From Pseudomonadota bacterium (lineage in GTDB: Bacteria > Pseudomonadota > Gammaproteobacteria > Burkholderiales > SG8-39), in NCBI GenBank assembly GCA_003242425.1, contig QGUL01000086.1, forward strand, positions 1 through 7,171: a stretch of 7,171 bases of DNA, read 5' to 3'. A program made the position numbers and the translations under genes. Positions 1 through 6,689 of the stretch are shown in pieces (positions within the stretch are counted from its first letter, which is position 1; every line of letters starts with the position of its first letter). The notes under the pieces are model-generated. The model saw only the letters and a program-made list of their open reading frames with translations, ran no database searches and was not told the DNA's origin.

Positions 1-2
1 GG

Positions 3-1154
3 GGGTTGGCGTGTCCCCCGCTGCCCCGCCTTATGCTGCTCAAGCCGGGCTGCTGGGTTGTGGGCGAGTGGTGGCGCGGCTGGTTCCTCACCGGTTTCCC
101 CTGGCTCGCCTTCGGTTATACGCAGGCCGACACCCCGCTTGCGGGATACGCTCCCCTGGCGGGTGTCTACGGCCTCTCGTTCCTGGCGGTCGCCGTGACC
201 GGCGGCGCCGTCGCGGCAGTCACGCTGCGCGGCGTTGCGCGCCATGCGGCGATCGCCGTGGCCGCGCTGCTCGTTGCCGCGGGGTACGGTCTGAAGCAGA
301 TCGAATGGACACGCCCGCAAGGCGAGCCGCTTTCCGTCGCGCTGCTGCAGGGCAACGTGCCGCAGGAACTGAAATTCGTTCCCGGCCGCTACGAGCAGAC
401 CCTGGATACCTACGCGCGGCTCGCGCGCAGTGCGCAGGCGAAGCTCATCGTGCTGCCGGAAACCGCCATCCCGCGCTTCCTCGACCAGGTCGATCGGGGC
501 TATCTGGACATGCTGCGCGAGCACGCCCTCGCTCAGGACGGCGATATCCTCCTGCCCGCGCCGCTGCGCGATGCCGACGGCCGCTACTACAACGCGGTGG
601 TGAGCCTGGGTCGCGCGCCCATGCAAAGCTACGCCAAGCGGCATCTGGTGCCCTTCGGCGAATTCATCCCGCCGGGTTTCGGCTGGGTGCTGGAGGTGCT
701 GCGCATTCCCTTGTCCGATTTCACGCCCGGCAGCCCGGCGCAACGGCCGCTCGAGGTCGCGGGCGAACGGGTGGCGGTGAACGTTTGCTATGAAGACGCC
801 TTCGGCGAAGAGATCATCCGCCAGTTGCCCGAAGCGACCTTGCTCGTCAATGTCAGCAATGTCGCCTGGTTCGGCGATTCACTCGCGCCCGAGCAGCACT
901 TGCGCATCGCCCGGCTGCGCGCGCTGGAAACCGGCCGCTACATGCTGCGGGCGACGAACACCGGCATCACCGCCATCATCGACGCGCAAGGCCGGGTCAG
1001 CGCACGCCTGCCCGCTTTCACCGAAGGCGTGCTGACCGGTACGGCGCAAGCCTATGCGGGCGCCACGCCTTACGTGCGTTTCGGCAACGGCCCGGTACTC
1101 GTCTTCGTCATCCTGGTGCTCGCTGCGGCCGCGTTGCGTCGCTATCGCGCTTAG
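3..1154 (+). CDS. lnt: Apolipoprotein N-acyltransferase, 5'-truncated by window edge
   Basis: Lnt moves an acyl chain from a phospholipid to the N-terminal cysteine of diacylated lipoproteins, the last step of lipoprotein maturation, in the inner membrane with its active site on the periplasmic side. The frame is open from base 3 to TAG at 1152-1154 (about 384 residues, against roughly 500 in full Lnt), so about 120 N-terminal residues, including the first membrane spans, lie outside the window. The TTG at base 6 is internal. Numbering from that codon, the segment RGWFLTGFPWL (24-34) is typical of the family, hydrophobic spans lie near 51-76 and 80-96, and a C-terminal span lies near 361-377. 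The nitrilase-like catalytic triad is visible: Glu152 in LPETAIP, Lys211 in YAKRHLVPFGE (with Glu219) and Cys261 in NVCYED. All three are intact, so the enzyme should be active. The next gene starts 97 bases downstream. Confidence 0.96.
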   Translation, partial: GLACPPLPRLMLLKPGCWVVGEWWRGWFLTGFPWLAFGYTQADTPLAGYAPLAGVYGLSFLAVAVTGGAVAAVTLRGVARHAAIAVAALLVAAGYGLKQIEWTRPQGEPLSVALLQGNVPQELKFVPGRYEQTLDTYARLARSAQAKLIVLPETAIPRFLDQVDRGYLDMLREHALAQDGDILLPAPLRDADGRYYNAVVSLGRAPMQSYAKRHLVPFGEFIPPGFGWVLEVLRIPLSDFTPGSPAQRPLEVAGERVAVNVCYEDAFGEEIIRQLPEATLLVNVSNVAWFGDSLAPEQHLRIARLRALETGRYMLRATNTGITAIIDAQGRVSARLPAFTEGVLTGTAQAYAGATPYVRFGNGPVLVFVILVLAAAALRRYRA

Positions 1155-1212
1155 CGCACTCCGTTCCCGTATGGCGGCATCGACGGCCCGCCTGCGGCGG
1201 CGGCCGCGGGGG

Positions 1213-1218
1213 TACACT
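1213..1218 (+). promoter_or_regulatory. Possible -10 box upstream of the ydcH-like gene
   Basis: TACACT in the context GGGGTACACTTTTCG lies 33 bases before the ATG of the small gene and is one of the few AT-richer spots in the gap after lnt. It matches four of six positions of a sigma70 -10 box. I see no convincing -35 hexamer at normal spacing. The gene could equally be read through from lnt. Confidence 0.25.
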
Positions 1219-1238
1219 TTTCGTGCCGATCAACGCAC

Positions 1239-1245
1239 AAAGGAG
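1239..1245 (+). promoter_or_regulatory. Strong Shine-Dalgarno site of the ydcH-like gene
   Basis: AAAGGAG ends six bases before the ATG at 1252. It is the best ribosome binding site in the window. It fixes the start of the small gene at 1252, not at in-frame start codons further upstream that overlap lnt. Confidence 0.75.
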
Positions 1246-1251
1246 CAGGCT

Positions 1252-1446
1252 ATGACGGAAGCGGAAGTCGAATCCTTGCATCAGCGCATCAACGCCTTGC
1301 GAGCGGAACATCGGCAGCTCGACAGTCTCGTCAACCGGCTGTGCGCGACCCAGGTCTACAACGACCAGCGCTTGCAGGAACTTAAACTGCGCCGGCTGCG
1401 CGTGAAAGACCGCCTGGCCGCACTGGAGCGCAAGCTGAAGCAGTGA
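1252..1446 (+). CDS. YdcH-family (DUF465) small coiled-coil protein
   Basis: This encodes 64 residues, starting at the ATG placed by an AAAGGAG site and ending at TGA 1444-1446. The protein is nearly all charged alpha helix: a first helix around residues 3-30 (LHQRINALRAEHRQLDSLV), a short break at 31-37 and a second helix from 38 on with LQELKLRRLRVKDRLAALE. The pattern 'leucine-rich helix, then D/E-L-x-x-L-(K/R)-x-x-(K/R)-L-x-x-K-D-x-(I/L)' is what I know from the YdcH/DUF465 family, whose members are usually 60-80 residues long. There are two Cys/Trp-type residues at most (Cys31) and no signal peptide or membrane span. The family's molecular role is poorly known. The distantly similar-looking SlyX family is the main alternative, but the second-helix motif favours YdcH. 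It sits between lnt and glyQ, and nothing here links it to either function. Confidence 0.78.
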   Translation: MTEAEVESLHQRINALRAEHRQLDSLVNRLCATQVYNDQRLQELKLRRLRVKDRLAALERKLKQ

Positions 1447-1457
1447 TTCGATGCTTA

Positions 1458-1493
1458 GCGGCGCTTCACCGGCTTTCGCCCTGAAGCGCCCGC
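1458..1493 (+). terminator. Perfect 9-bp inverted repeat after the ydcH-like gene
   Basis: GGCGCTTCA (1460-1468) and TGAAGCGCC (1482-1490) are exact inverted repeats around a 13-base loop. The loop can itself form GGC-TTTC-GCC (1471-1480). The stem can be lengthened by GC/GC (1458-1459 with 1492-1493) across a one-base bulge. It begins 11 bases after the stop codon, where a terminator would be expected, but no T-run follows on either strand, so it is not a classical intrinsic terminator. It could be a Rho-assisted or 3'-end-stabilising hairpin, or part of a glyQ leader. Confidence 0.4.
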
Positions 1494-1543
1494 TCCTGTC
1501 CCACCCCTTCCCACTTCACCCGCATCAGGCGGGCAATCCCAAG

Positions 1544-1549
1544 TAAAAT
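1544..1549 (+). promoter_or_regulatory. Possible -10 box of the glyQS promoter
   Basis: TAAAAT in AAGTAAAATCGCGGTTTTTG lies 31 bases before the glyQ ATG, in an otherwise GC-rich gap. It matches five of six bases of the sigma70 -10 consensus. At 16-18 bases upstream I find no good -35; TTCACC at 1515-1520 is the nearest resemblance but is 23 bases away. A small CCCGC-ATCAG-GCGGG dyad (1519-1533) falls where an operator or spacer would be. No T-box or glycine riboswitch core is visible, and the gap is too short for one. Confidence 0.4.
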
Positions 1550-1580
1550 CGCGGTTTTTGCGGCTTGCGTGCCGCCGACC

Positions 1581-2474
1581 ATGCGTACCTTTCAAGACCT
1601 GATTCTTGCCTTGCAGGGATACTGGGCCGGACAAGGCTGCACCCTGCTCCAACCCTACGATCTCGAAGTCGGTGCCGGAACCTTCCACACCGCGACCTTC
1701 CTGCGTGCGATCGGTCCGGAACCCTGGAACGCCGCCTACGTCCAGCCGTCGCGGCGCCCCAAGGACGGTCGCTACGGCGACAACCCCAACCGCCTGCAGC
1801 ACTACTACCAGTTCCAGGTGGTGCTGAAGCCCTCGCCCGACAACATCCAGGATCTCTATCTGGACAGCCTGCGCGCGCTCGGTCTGGATCTCGCCAAGCA
1901 CGACGTGCGCTTCGTGGAGGACGACTGGGAATCGCCCACGCTGGGGGCCTGGGGCCTGGGCTGGGAGGTCTGGCTCGACGGCATGGAAGTCACGCAGTTC
2001 ACCTACTTCCAGGAAGTGGGCTCGCTGCCCTGCAAGCCGGTGCTGGGCGAAATCACCTACGGCCTGGAGCGCCTGGCGATGTATCTGCAGGGCGTCGAGA
2101 ACATCTACGACCTGGTGTGGACGGAAGGTCCCAACGGCCGCGTGACCTACGGCGACGTCTACCACCAGAACGAGGTGGAACAGTCGCGCTACAACTTCGA
2201 GGAATCGAACGCCGCCTGGCTGCTGGAGCTCTTCGACGAATACGAGCGTGAAGCGAAACGCCTGATCGAGGCGGGACTGGCACTGCCGGGCTACGAGATG
2301 GTCATGAAGTGCTCCCACACCTTCAATCTGCTCGATGCGCGCGGCGCGATCTCGGTCACCGAACGCGCCGCCTACATCGCCCGCGTGCGCGCCCTGGCGC
2401 GCCTGGTGGCGCAGGCCTATTACGAGTCGCGCGAGCGGCTCGGTTTCCCGATGCTGCGAGGCGCGCATGGCTGA
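1581..2474 (+). CDS. glyQ: Glycyl-tRNA synthetase alpha subunit
   Basis: GlyQ is the catalytic subunit of the bacterial alpha2-beta2 glycyl-tRNA synthetase, a class II enzyme that charges tRNA-Gly in the cytoplasm. From the ATG at 1581 it encodes 297 residues, close to the roughly 300 usual for the family. The family start [14 protein letters not shown] is reproduced, which is why I prefer this ATG to the in-frame GTG at 1569. Conserved blocks are [18 protein letters not shown] (19-36), the class II motif 2 region [19 protein letters not shown] (55-73), [19 protein letters not shown] (116-134), the motif 3 region [13 protein letters not shown] (156-168), [12 protein letters not shown] (191-202) and [15 protein letters not shown] (248-262). 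Nothing is missing or disrupted. The ribosome binding site is weak. The 3' end overlaps glyS by 8 bases, which supports coupled translation of the two subunits. Confidence 0.98.
   Translation: MRTFQDLILALQGYWAGQGCTLLQPYDLEVGAGTFHTATFLRAIGPEPWNAAYVQPSRRPKDGRYGDNPNRLQHYYQFQVVLKPSPDNIQDLYLDSLRALGLDLAKHDVRFVEDDWESPTLGAWGLGWEVWLDGMEVTQFTYFQEVGSLPCKPVLGEITYGLERLAMYLQGVENIYDLVWTEGPNGRVTYGDVYHQNEVEQSRYNFEESNAAWLLELFDEYEREAKRLIEAGLALPGYEMVMKCSHTFNLLDARGAISVTERAAYIARVRALARLVAQAYYESRERLGFPMLRGAHG
2458..2461 (+). promoter_or_regulatory. Ribosome binding site of glyS inside glyQ
   Basis: GAGG within the last codons of glyQ stands five bases before the ATG at 2467. It supports that ATG as the glyS start, instead of in-frame start codons further upstream that lie within glyQ and encode a non-family sequence. 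Confidence 0.6.
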
Positions 2475-4539
2475 GAACGCTTCGCTGCTCGTCGAGCTGC
2501 TCACCGAGGAGCTGCCGCCCAAGGCGCTGCGCCAGTTGGGCGACGCCTTCGCGCAGGGGCTCGTCGCCGAATTGCGCGCACAAGGCTTCGCCTCGCCGGA
2601 TGCGCCGTACACCGCTTACGCTTCGCCCCGCCGGCTGGCCGTACTGGTGAAGGAAGTCGCGGCTCAGGCGCCCGACCGAGAAATCGTGGTGAAAGGGCCG
2701 TCCGTGAAAGCGGGGCTGGACGCCGACGGCAGGCCCACGCCGGCGCTGCTGGGCTTCGCGCGCAAGCAGGGCGTCGCAGTCGAAGCCCTGGAACGCATGC
2801 AGGACGGCAAGCACGAAGTCTTCGCCTACCGCCGTTCGGAACGCGGCGCGCGGCTCGCGGAATTCCTCACCGGCGCGCTGGAAGCCGCGCTCAAGCGCCT
2901 GCCCATTCCGAAAATGATGCGCTGGGGCGCGGGCGATGCGGAGTTCGTTCGACCGGTGCGCGGTTTCGTGGCGCTGCACGGCGAAGCGGTGGTGCCCTGC
3001 TCGGTGCTGGGACTCGCGGCCGGTCGCAGCACCTTGGGTCACCGTTTCCTCAGCACGGGTCCCATCGAGCTCGTGCGCGCCGACGACTACGAAGCCGTCC
3101 TCGAACGCGAGGGCAAGGTGATCGCGAGCTTCGAGCGCCGGCTGGAGCGCATCAAGCAAGGGCTCGCGGCCGCTGCCGGCGACGCGCAAATCGCCGCCGA
3201 TGAAGCGCTCTACACCGAAGTGACGGCGCTGGTCGAATGGCCGGCGGTCTATGAAGGGCATTTCGACGCCGGCTTCCTGGAAGTGCCGCAGGAATGCCTC
3301 ATGCTCACCATGCGGCAGAACCAGAAGTACTTCCCGCTGGTGGGCCGCGACGGCCGCCTGCTCAACCGCTTCCTGCTCGTCTCCAACATGCAGGTGGACG
3401 ATCCCGCCGAGATCGTGCACGGCAACGAGCGGGTGCTGCGCGCGCGGCTTTCGGACGCGAAGTTCTTCTACGACCAGGACCGCAAGCAGCCGCTGCAATC
3501 GCTGGTGCCGCAACTGGCACAGGTCGTGTACCACAACAAGCTGGGCAGCCAGTTGCAGCGCGTGGAACGCATCGAAGCGCTCGCGAGCGCCATCGCCGGA
3601 CTGCTGAACGCCGACCGTTCGCTCGCCGCGCGCGCCGCGCGTCTGGCCAAGGCGGATCTGCTCACCGGCATGGTGGGCGAGTTCCCCGAGCTGCAAGGCA
3701 TCATGGGCCAGTACTACGCCCGTCACGACGGCGAACCGGAGACGGTGGCCGCGGCGATCGAAGCGCACTACCGCCCGCGTTTCGCGGGCGACGCGCTGCC
3801 CGGCGATGCGGTGGGCGACAGCGTGGCCCTGGCCGACAAACTCGACACGCTGATCGGCATCTGGGGCATCGGGCTTGCGCCCACCGGCGACAAGGACCCG
3901 TTCGCGCTGCGGCGCGCGGCGCTCGGCGTGCTGCGCATCCTCGTCGAACACGAGCTGCCGCTCGACGTGGTCGAGCTGCTGCAAGCGGCACACCGGCAGT
4001 TTCCAGCCGGCACGCTTGCCGAAGCCACGGTCGGCGAAGTGCACGCCTTCATGCTCGACCGCCTGCGTTCGTACCTGCGCGAACGCGGCTTCAAGGCCGA
4101 CGAAATCGAAGCCGTGCTCGCGCATCAGCCCACGCGCATCGACGATCTGGTGCCGCGGCTGGAGGCGGTGCAGCGCTTCCGTGCATTGCCGGAGGCCGAT
4201 AGCCTCGCCGCGGCGAACAAGCGCATCCGCAACATCCTGAAAAAGGCAGAAGTGGTCGAACGCGCACCCAAGGCCGAGCTCATGCGCGAGGCGGCCGAAC
4301 AGGCGCTCTTCGACACCTTGCTGAGCCTCGGACCGCAGATCGAGAACCACATGCAGGACCGGCGCTACACCGAAGCGCTCAGCACGCTGGCCGGCGCGCG
4401 CAACGCCGTCGACCGATTCTTCGACGAAGTCATGGTGATGACGGAGGATGCCGCCGTGCGCGACAACCGGCTGGCGCTGCTCGCCGCGCTCGACCGGCTC
4501 ATGAACCGGGTGGCGGACATCTCCAGGCTCGCGGCATAG
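2467..4539 (+). CDS. glyS: Glycyl-tRNA synthetase beta subunit
   Basis: GlyS is the beta subunit of the alpha2-beta2 glycyl-tRNA synthetase. It binds tRNA-Gly and is required for charging together with GlyQ. The gene encodes 690 residues from ATG 2467 to TAG 4537-4539, matching the roughly 690 of the family. The start [21 protein letters not shown] is the usual GlyS N-terminus. Other blocks are [18 protein letters not shown] (around 272-290, with Met282), the HD-like region with [20 protein letters not shown] (ending near 423, Arg419-His420-Asp421), [18 protein letters not shown] (from Gly474) and, in the C-terminal DALR-type anticodon-binding part, [14 protein letters not shown] (from 580) and the end RVADISRL. 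The first 8 bases overlap glyQ. No frameshift or missing domain is seen. An open antisense frame covers most of it, but it carries no family signature and is a by-product of high GC. Confidence 0.98.
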   Translation: MAENASLLVELLTEELPPKALRQLGDAFAQGLVAELRAQGFASPDAPYTAYASPRRLAVLVKEVAAQAPDREIVVKGPSVKAGLDADGRPTPALLGFARKQGVAVEALERMQDGKHEVFAYRRSERGARLAEFLTGALEAALKRLPIPKMMRWGAGDAEFVRPVRGFVALHGEAVVPCSVLGLAAGRSTLGHRFLSTGPIELVRADDYEAVLEREGKVIASFERRLERIKQGLAAAAGDAQIAADEALYTEVTALVEWPAVYEGHFDAGFLEVPQECLMLTMRQNQKYFPLVGRDGRLLNRFLLVSNMQVDDPAEIVHGNERVLRARLSDAKFFYDQDRKQPLQSLVPQLAQVVYHNKLGSQLQRVERIEALASAIAGLLNADRSLAARAARLAKADLLTGMVGEFPELQGIMGQYYARHDGEPETVAAAIEAHYRPRFAGDALPGDAVGDSVALADKLDTLIGIWGIGLAPTGDKDPFALRRAALGVLRILVEHELPLDVVELLQAAHRQFPAGTLAEATVGEVHAFMLDRLRSYLRERGFKADEIEAVLAHQPTRIDDLVPRLEAVQRFRALPEADSLAAANKRIRNILKKAEVVERAPKAELMREAAEQALFDTLLSLGPQIENHMQDRRYTEALSTLAGARNAVDRFFDEVMVMTEDAAVRDNRLALLAALDRLMNRVADISRLAA

Positions 4540-4559
4540 CGGCGGCGATGCCGCCCCGG

Positions 4560-4565
4560 TACAAT
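4560..4565 (+). promoter_or_regulatory. Possible -10 box of the gmhB-plsC-ygjP group
   Basis: TACAAT in CCGGTACAATGGCGCGG lies 38 bases before the gmhB ATG and matches five of six sigma70 -10 positions. The sequence 17 bases upstream (TAGCGG, over the glyS stop) is a poor -35, so the promoter, if real, would be weak or helped by a regulator. Its start point would fall near 4572, inside the hairpin that follows directly. Confidence 0.35.
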
Positions 4566-4594
4566 GGCGCGGCCATCATCGGCCGCGCCGTTTT
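4566..4594 (+). terminator. Perfect 9-bp GC hairpin followed by TTTT between glyS and gmhB
   Basis: GGCGCGGCC (4566-4574) and GGCCGCGCC (4581-4589) are exact inverted repeats around the six-base loop ATCATC. GTTTTG follows at 4590-4595. The stem is very stable and the T-run short, so it looks like a weak or partial intrinsic terminator for glyQS transcripts. A smaller GGCGGC-GAT-GCCGCC dyad (4541-4555) lies just after the glyS stop. The hairpin ends 14 bases before the gmhB start, so it could also affect gmhB translation in read-through transcripts. Confidence 0.5.
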
Positions 4595-4603
4595 GCCCAG
4601 CGC

Positions 4604-5140
4604 ATGAAACTGCTCATCCTCGACCGCGACGGCGTCATCAACTACGACAGCCCGCAATTCATCAAAAGCCCGGATGAGTGGCGCCCCATTCCCGGCAGCC
4701 TCGAAGCCATCGCGCGCTTCACCCAGGCCGGCTATCGCGTTGTGGTCGCCACCAACCAGTCGGGCATCGGCCGGGGGCTGTTCGACATGGCGACCCTGAA
4801 CGCCATTCACGACAAGATGCACAGACAGGTCGCGCAAGCAGGCGGGCGCATCGACGCCATCTTCTATTGCCCCGACACGGCGGATTCCAATTCCTTTTAC
4901 CGCAAGCCCAATCCGGGCATGCTGGTGGAGATCGGCGAGCGCCTGAACGTGCCGCTCGCGGGCGTGCCCGCCGTCGGCGATTCGCTGCGCGATCTGCAGG
5001 CGGCGGCCGCGGTCGGCGCCCAACCGATCCTCGTGCTGACCGGCAAAGGCAGCAAAACGCAACATGAGGCATTGCCTCCCGGCACGAAGATCTTTCCCGA
5101 TCTGGCCGCGGTGGCCCAGGAGTTGATTCGCCCGCTATGA
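4604..5140 (+). CDS. gmhB: D-glycero-beta-D-manno-heptose-1,7-bisphosphate 7-phosphatase
   Basis: GmhB removes the 7-phosphate from heptose 1,7-bisphosphate in the ADP-heptose pathway that supplies the LPS inner core; it is a cytoplasmic HAD-superfamily enzyme. It has 178 residues, as usual. HAD motif 1 is LILDRDGVIN, with nucleophile Asp7 and acid/base Asp9; motif 2 is ATNQSGIGRG (Thr50, Ser53); the motif 3 Lys is in YRKPNPGM (Lys101); motif 4 is AVGDSLRDLQ (Asp126, Asp130). All catalytic residues are present. The oddity is the zinc loop: where the family normally has Cys-Pro-His and then Cys-x-Cys-Arg-Lys-Pro, this protein has CPD (Cys89, Asp91) and SFYRKP (Ser97, Tyr99), so three of four expected zinc ligands are replaced without a change in the catalytic frame. 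The stop overlaps plsC in ATGA. A related HAD histidinol-phosphatase is the alternative, but the FIKSPDEW block and the plsC neighbour favour GmhB. Confidence 0.93.
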   Translation: MKLLILDRDGVINYDSPQFIKSPDEWRPIPGSLEAIARFTQAGYRVVVATNQSGIGRGLFDMATLNAIHDKMHRQVAQAGGRIDAIFYCPDTADSNSFYRKPNPGMLVEIGERLNVPLAGVPAVGDSLRDLQAAAAVGAQPILVLTGKGSKTQHEALPPGTKIFPDLAAVAQELIRPL

Positions 5141-5901
5141 ACTTTCTGCGTTCGGCGCTCTATCAGCTGATCCTGCTGATCGTCGTCATTCCCTACAGCT
5201 TTCTCGTGCTCGCGCTCGCGCCGCTGCCGCGCAAGGCCCGGCATCGCGTCATCATCGGCTGGCCAGTCTTCGCCACCTGGCTGGCGAAGCATGTGCTCGG
5301 CATCCGCTACGAAGTGCGCGGAAGAGAACACATTCCCACCGAGCCGGTGGTGATCCTGTCCAAACACCAGTCGGCCTGGGAGACGCTGGCCTTCAACGCC
5401 ATCTTTCCACCGCACGTCTACGTGATGAAGCGCGAGCTGCTGTGGGTGCCCTTTCTCGGCTGGGGACTGGCGCTGATGAGCCCGATCGCCATCAACCGCG
5501 CCAACCGCAAGGCGGCGATGATGCGTCTGATCGAACTCGGCGGAGAGCGCCTGCGGCAAGGCTTTTCGATCATGATCTATCCCGAAGGCACGCGCGTGCC
5601 GGTCGGCAAGCGCGGCACCTACCGTCTCGGCGGCGCCATCCTGGCGGTGCACAACAACGCCCGGGTGCTGCCGGTCGCGCACAACGCCGGCCTGGTGTGG
5701 CCCAGAAATTCGTTCCTGAAACGCCCGGGCAAGGTGACGGTCGTCATCGGCGAGCCCATGGACACCGCGGGCAAGACGCCCGAAGAAGTGATGCGCGCGG
5801 TCGAAGCCTGGATCGAAGGCGAAGTCGAGCGCCTCGTCGCCGAAGCGCGCACCGAAGGCGACGCCGCGCCCGCGCTGCTCGCCGACACATCGGAATCCTG
5901 A
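5137..5901 (+). CDS. plsC: 1-acyl-sn-glycerol-3-phosphate acyltransferase (PlsC/LPLAT family)
   Basis: This is a membrane-bound acyltransferase of the PlsC family, which adds the second acyl chain to lysophosphatidic acid to give phosphatidic acid for phospholipid synthesis. It has 254 residues, a normal length. An N-terminal hydrophobic segment (about residues 8-30) anchors it in the inner membrane. The acyltransferase motifs appear in order: motif I KHQSAWET (His77 to Glu82), motif II PIAINRANR (Arg121), motif III IMIYPEGTR (148-153) and motif IV RVLPVAHNAG (176-185). Motif I has HX4E, where the textbook motif is HX4D. I recall HX4E in betaproteobacterial homologues, so this may be normal for the lineage. 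The ATG overlaps the gmhB stop by four bases. An AGGAG (5118-5122) sits rather far upstream (14 bases), so translation is probably coupled. The acyl donor and precise substrate cannot be told from sequence. Confidence 0.92.
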   Translation: MNFLRSALYQLILLIVVIPYSFLVLALAPLPRKARHRVIIGWPVFATWLAKHVLGIRYEVRGREHIPTEPVVILSKHQSAWETLAFNAIFPPHVYVMKRELLWVPFLGWGLALMSPIAINRANRKAAMMRLIELGGERLRQGFSIMIYPEGTRVPVGKRGTYRLGGAILAVHNNARVLPVAHNAGLVWPRNSFLKRPGKVTVVIGEPMDTAGKTPEEVMRAVEAWIEGEVERLVAEARTEGDAAPALLADTSES

Positions 5902-5906
5902 AGCCG

Positions 5907-6689
5907 ATGCAGTACCAGCTGCCCTTCCTCGTCGAATCTCCGCCCGACGAGGCCGCGCCGCCGCAGCACCCGCCCGGACGCGAACGCTACATCGTGCTCG
6001 GCGGGCAGGTCGTCCCCTACCGCTTCCGCCGTTCCGCGCGCCGCACCATCGGGCTGCTGATCGACGAGCGCGGTCTGCACGCCGCGGCGCCGCGCTGGGT
6101 CACGCTCGCCGAAGTGGAAGCCTTCATCCGCGAAAAGGAACGCTGGATCCTCAAGCATCTGCAGGGGCGCCGTCCGTCGCGGCCGCATTTCCTGTGGCAG
6201 GACGGCGCGCGCCTGCCCTACCTGGGCCGCGAAGTGGTGCTGCATTGCGTGGATGGCGCCGCGGACGACGTCAGGCTGTGCGACGACCGGCTGGAAGTGC
6301 CTATGGCAGCGCCCTTCGATCCCGCCGCGCTGCGCGACCGCGTGATCGCATGGATCAAGCGCGAAGCGCTTGTGCTCTACCGTTCACGCATCGGGCAACT
6401 CGCGCCGCGGCTCGGCGTGCCGGCGCCGGAAGTCGCGTTGTCACGCGCCCGGACCCAGTGGGGCTGCTGCACGCGCAAACGCGACGGCAGCGCGCGCATC
6501 CTGCTCAACTGGAAGCTGATGCACTTCGAGCTGCCGCTCATCGATTACGTCGTGGCGCACGAACTGGCGCATCTGCGCCATATGAACCATTCGCCCGCCT
6601 TCTGGCGCGAAGTCGCGCGGCTCTATCCGGACTATCAGCGGGCGCGCGAGGCGTTGCGCACCCGCGGCCATCTCATTCCGGAGCTGTGA
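5907..6689 (+). CDS. YgjP/DUF45-family zinc metallopeptidase-like protein
   Basis: This encodes 260 residues from the ATG five bases after plsC to TGA 6687-6689. Open frame exists upstream, but that part overlaps plsC and has shadow-like composition; family similarity begins with FLVESPP and RYIVLGGQVVPYRFRRSARRTI. The C-terminal half holds the zinc site of the YgjP/WLM-like (M48-type) family: HELAH (His218, Glu219, His222) and NHSPAFW, with His228 as likely third ligand. The upstream block TQWGCCTRKRDG (183-194) followed by ILLNWKLM is the other family hallmark; many relatives have WGSC where this has WGCC (Cys187). There is no signal peptide, so the protein is probably cytoplasmic. Family members are predicted metal-dependent hydrolases whose substrate I do not know. 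The tight spacing suggests it is co-transcribed with gmhB and plsC. It ends directly against the convergent rsmA. Confidence 0.88.
   Translation: MQYQLPFLVESPPDEAAPPQHPPGRERYIVLGGQVVPYRFRRSARRTIGLLIDERGLHAAAPRWVTLAEVEAFIREKERWILKHLQGRRPSRPHFLWQDGARLPYLGREVVLHCVDGAADDVRLCDDRLEVPMAAPFDPAALRDRVIAWIKREALVLYRSRIGQLAPRLGVPAPEVALSRARTQWGCCTRKRDGSARILLNWKLMHFELPLIDYVVAHELAHLRHMNHSPAFWREVARLYPDYQRAREALRTRGHLIPEL

Noticed and set aside
1569..1580. GTG at 1569 as the glyQ start
   Set aside because: It would add four residues not found in the family; the ATG at 1581 gives the normal MRTFQ start.
1447..1580. Glycine riboswitch or T-box leader for glyQS
   Set aside because: The gap is only 134 bases and shows no T-box sequence, specifier stem or glycine aptamer pattern; only simple dyads are present.
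1455..2612. 385-codon open frame on the minus strand opposite glyQ
   Set aside because: It is a shadow of glyQ with low-complexity composition; the plus strand holds an unmistakable, full-length GlyQ.
3294..4202. 302-codon plus-strand frame inside glyS
   Set aside because: It is an out-of-frame, Arg/Ala-rich shadow without any recognisable motif.
2356..4350. 664-codon open frame on the minus strand opposite glyS
   Set aside because: It is antisense to a well-supported gene, is rich in Arg, His, Gln and Ala as expected from mirrored GC-rich codons, and shows no family motif or ribosome binding site.
5442..5906. In-frame N-terminal extension of the metallopeptidase into plsC
   Set aside because: The extension overlaps most of the 3' half of plsC and is Arg-rich with no family similarity; the ATG at 5907 right after plsC fits the family length.
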